A stretch of DNA of 7,183 nucleotides from an uncultured Prevotellaceae bacterium (GTDB lineage Bacteria; Bacteroidota; Bacteroidia; Bacteroidales; Bacteroidaceae): the NCBI GenBank assembly GCA_937892315.1, contig CALAVF010000446.1, positions 1-7,183 of the forward strand, written 5' to 3'. Under the pieces are notes generated by a model, which was given only the letters and a program-made list of their open reading frames with translations, was not told where the DNA came from and made no database searches. Both the position numbers and the translations under genes were made by a program. The first letter of the stretch is position 1. Each line of letters opens with the position of its first letter. Positions 6,317 through 7,183 of the stretch are shown here, in pieces.

Positions 6317-6350
6317 GAAGGCACGAAGTGCAAGAACCACTTAAAATCAC

Positions 6351-6358
6351 TACTTTTG
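6351..6358 (+). promoter_or_regulatory. Bacteroidetes-type -7 promoter box for the glycosylase gene
   Basis: TACTTTTG fits TAnnTTTG and lies 16 bp before the ATG at 6375, giving a predicted leader of about a dozen bases. A small inverted repeat, AAGTG (6326-6330) and CACTT (6338-6342), sits just upstream, around the place of the missing -33 element. Confidence 0.6.
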
Positions 6359-6374
6359 CAAAAACAAAACGCCC

Positions 6375-7001
6375 ATGACCTACCTGAACACCGACAACAT
6401 CGCCCGCAGCACCGCCGATGTGGAGTACCATCCGCTCATCCCCTTCCTGCCCGAGAACGCTCGTGTGCTCTTCCTCGGCAGTTTTCCGCCGCAGAGGAAA
6501 CGCTGGTGCATGGACTTTTACTACCCCAACTTCATCAATGACCATTGGCGTATCCAGGGGCAAATCTTCTTCGGCGACAGGAACCACTTTGTCGATGTCG
6601 AGCACAAACGCTTCAAACTGGAAGACATCGTTGCCCATTGCCGCCAGAAAGGCATCGCCTTCTTCGACACCTCCACCGCCATCCGCCGCCTCAAGGACAA
6701 CGCCTCCGACAAGTTTCTCGAGGTGGTGGAGCCGACAGACATTGCCGCCCTTATCAGCCGACTGCCTCACCTCCGGGCCGTCGTCACGACGGGCGAGAAG
6801 GCCACGCGGACCATCTGCGCCTCGCTGGGCATTCCCCAGCCGCCCAAGGTGAACACCTCCGTCCCCATCCCCCACGTCCACAACAAAGACGGAAAGCCGC
6901 TCCTGCTCTACCGCCTTCCGTCGTCCTCACGTGCCTACCCCCTCGCCTTCGAAGGGAAGGTCGCCGCCTATCAGCAGATGTTCAGCCAGATGCTATTCTG
7001 A
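6375..7001 (+). CDS. Uracil-DNA glycosylase superfamily protein (HDG/MUG-like)
   Basis: This 208-residue, probably cytosolic protein looks like a base-excision-repair glycosylase that removes deaminated bases from DNA. Motif 1 is at VLFLGSFPP (31-39). It is followed by MDFYYPNFINDHW (46-58), comparable to the active-site YYxxPxNxFW segment of the hypoxanthine/mismatch-specific branch. Further matches are a central GIAFFDTSTAIRR (93-105) with a downstream NASD, and the strand AVVTTGEKA (135-143), comparable to the superfamily's VVxxGxxA. The minor-groove loop motif is LPSSSRAYP (181-189), resembling the LPSxSxAxA form. The exact substrate (uracil, hypoxanthine or other) cannot be told from sequence alone. 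The ATG at 6375 follows a good -7 box and the reading frame has no better start upstream. The gene is transcribed divergently from the HhH operon and appears to be monocistronic in the visible part. Confidence 0.85.
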   Translation: MTYLNTDNIARSTADVEYHPLIPFLPENARVLFLGSFPPQRKRWCMDFYYPNFINDHWRIQGQIFFGDRNHFVDVEHKRFKLEDIVAHCRQKGIAFFDTSTAIRRLKDNASDKFLEVVEPTDIAALISRLPHLRAVVTTGEKATRTICASLGIPQPPKVNTSVPIPHVHNKDGKPLLLYRLPSSSRAYPLAFEGKVAAYQQMFSQMLF

Positions 7002-7145
7002 CCCCTCAATCCTCACCCCCTCAAACACCACGTTGCGGGTCTTGCCCTCGATGCGGTTGCCGCCCGAGGTGACCCCCGACCAGCGGCAGTTCCTCCCCTC
7101 GATACCTCCAAAGTGGTCTGAGTCACACCGCCCAAGTGGTGTGAC
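6993..7145 (-). CDS. Possible 3' end of a convergent gene (partial, uncertain)
   Basis: The minus strand has an open frame of 50 codons ending in TAG at 6993-6995. It overlaps the glycosylase end by 9 bp. The translation has a repetitive look (GIEGRNCRWSG, NRIEGKTRN, VRIEGSE), which suggests a real protein C-terminus. Against this, there is no start codon, and the frame meets a TGA at 7146-7148 inside the palindromic array. Either the sequence near the end is damaged or the frame is a chance open stretch in GC-rich DNA. No family is recognised. Confidence 0.25.
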   Translation of the reverse strand, partial: VTPLGRCDSDHFGGIEGRNCRWSGVTSGGNRIEGKTRNVVFEGVRIEGSE

Positions 7146-7163
7146 TCAGACCGCCGAGGCGGT
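7104..7163. repeat. Short palindromic repeat array, three 14-bp units at 23-bp period
   Basis: Units ACCTCCAAAGTGGT (7104-7117), ACCGCCCAAGTGGT (7127-7140) and ACCGCCGAGGCGGT (7150-7163) are separated by 9-bp linkers CTGAGTCAC and GTGACTCAG, which are reverse complements of each other. As a result 7115-7129 and 7138-7152 form a perfect 15-bp inverted repeat with an 8-bp loop, and the last unit is a perfect 6-bp hairpin. The array is cut off by adapter sequence. Too short and too regular for CRISPR; most like a Bacteroidetes intergenic palindromic repeat family. Confidence 0.75.
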
Positions 7164-7183
7164 AGATCGGAAGAGCACACGTC
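7164..7183 (+). other. Illumina TruSeq adapter remnant (artefact)
   Basis: AGATCGGAAGAGCACACGTC is identical to the first 20 bases of the standard Illumina TruSeq read-1 adapter. It is not genomic DNA. It marks the window's right end as a contig end made from untrimmed reads, and makes the bases just before it less reliable. Confidence 0.97.

Noticed and set aside
6254..6340. N-terminal extension of the HhH protein from an ATG at 6340
   Set aside because: The added residues are a lysine/arginine-rich translation of the T-rich promoter region, and the -7 box lies inside it.
7115..7152. Fold-back chimera from library preparation as the source of the 15-bp inverted repeat
   Set aside because: The inverted copies should then stay identical outward from the loop, but beyond the 15-bp arms they match only partly while keeping the 14-bp unit pattern. 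Not fully excluded because of the neighbouring adapter.
7104..7163. CRISPR array
   Set aside because: Units of 14 bp and linkers of 9 bp are far too short, and the linkers are reverse complements of each other and not unique spacers.

Overview
The window is a gene-dense segment from a member of the Bacteroidetes, most likely a Bacteroidales/Prevotellaceae-like organism. The grounds are four promoter-like boxes that fit the Bacteroidetes -7 consensus TAnnTTTG, a typical Bacteroidetes outer-membrane beta-barrel protein, a hallmark Bacteroidetes histidine kinase/response regulator pair, and the near absence of Shine-Dalgarno sequences. The species cannot be named from the sequence. The right end carries an Illumina adapter, so it is an assembly or contig end and not a natural boundary.

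Layout. Positions 1-2088 (minus strand) hold a two-component system: a membrane histidine kinase followed 5 bp later by a response regulator cut off by the left edge. A 147-bp divergent intergenic region (2089-2235) has a promoter box for each direction and four alternating AAGACT/AGTCTT half-sites. Positions 2236-4338 (plus) encode a 700-residue TonB-receptor-like outer-membrane barrel. After a 6-bp convergent gap, positions 4345-6253 (minus) hold two overlapping genes. The first is a ComEA-like membrane-anchored protein with three helix-hairpin-helix repeats. The second is an HUH (Y1/REP-associated) transposase-like protein with an extra C-terminal domain that resembles the DprA/SLOG fold. 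A second divergent promoter region (6254-6374) leads to a uracil-DNA-glycosylase-superfamily gene (6375-7001, plus). The last 182 bp contain a possible 3' end of a convergent gene, a 60-bp palindromic repeat array with a 23-bp period, and 20 bp of sequencing adapter.

How the parts may work together (inference). The kinase/regulator pair probably senses an envelope signal and may control the divergent barrel gene through the AAGACT sites. The HhH protein, the HUH/DprA-like protein and the glycosylase all look like DNA-handling proteins. The first two are translationally coupled, which makes the pair the best candidate for an under-described system, possibly linked to single-stranded DNA uptake or processing. 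A 39-bp REP-like palindrome sits in frame inside the transposase-like gene itself.
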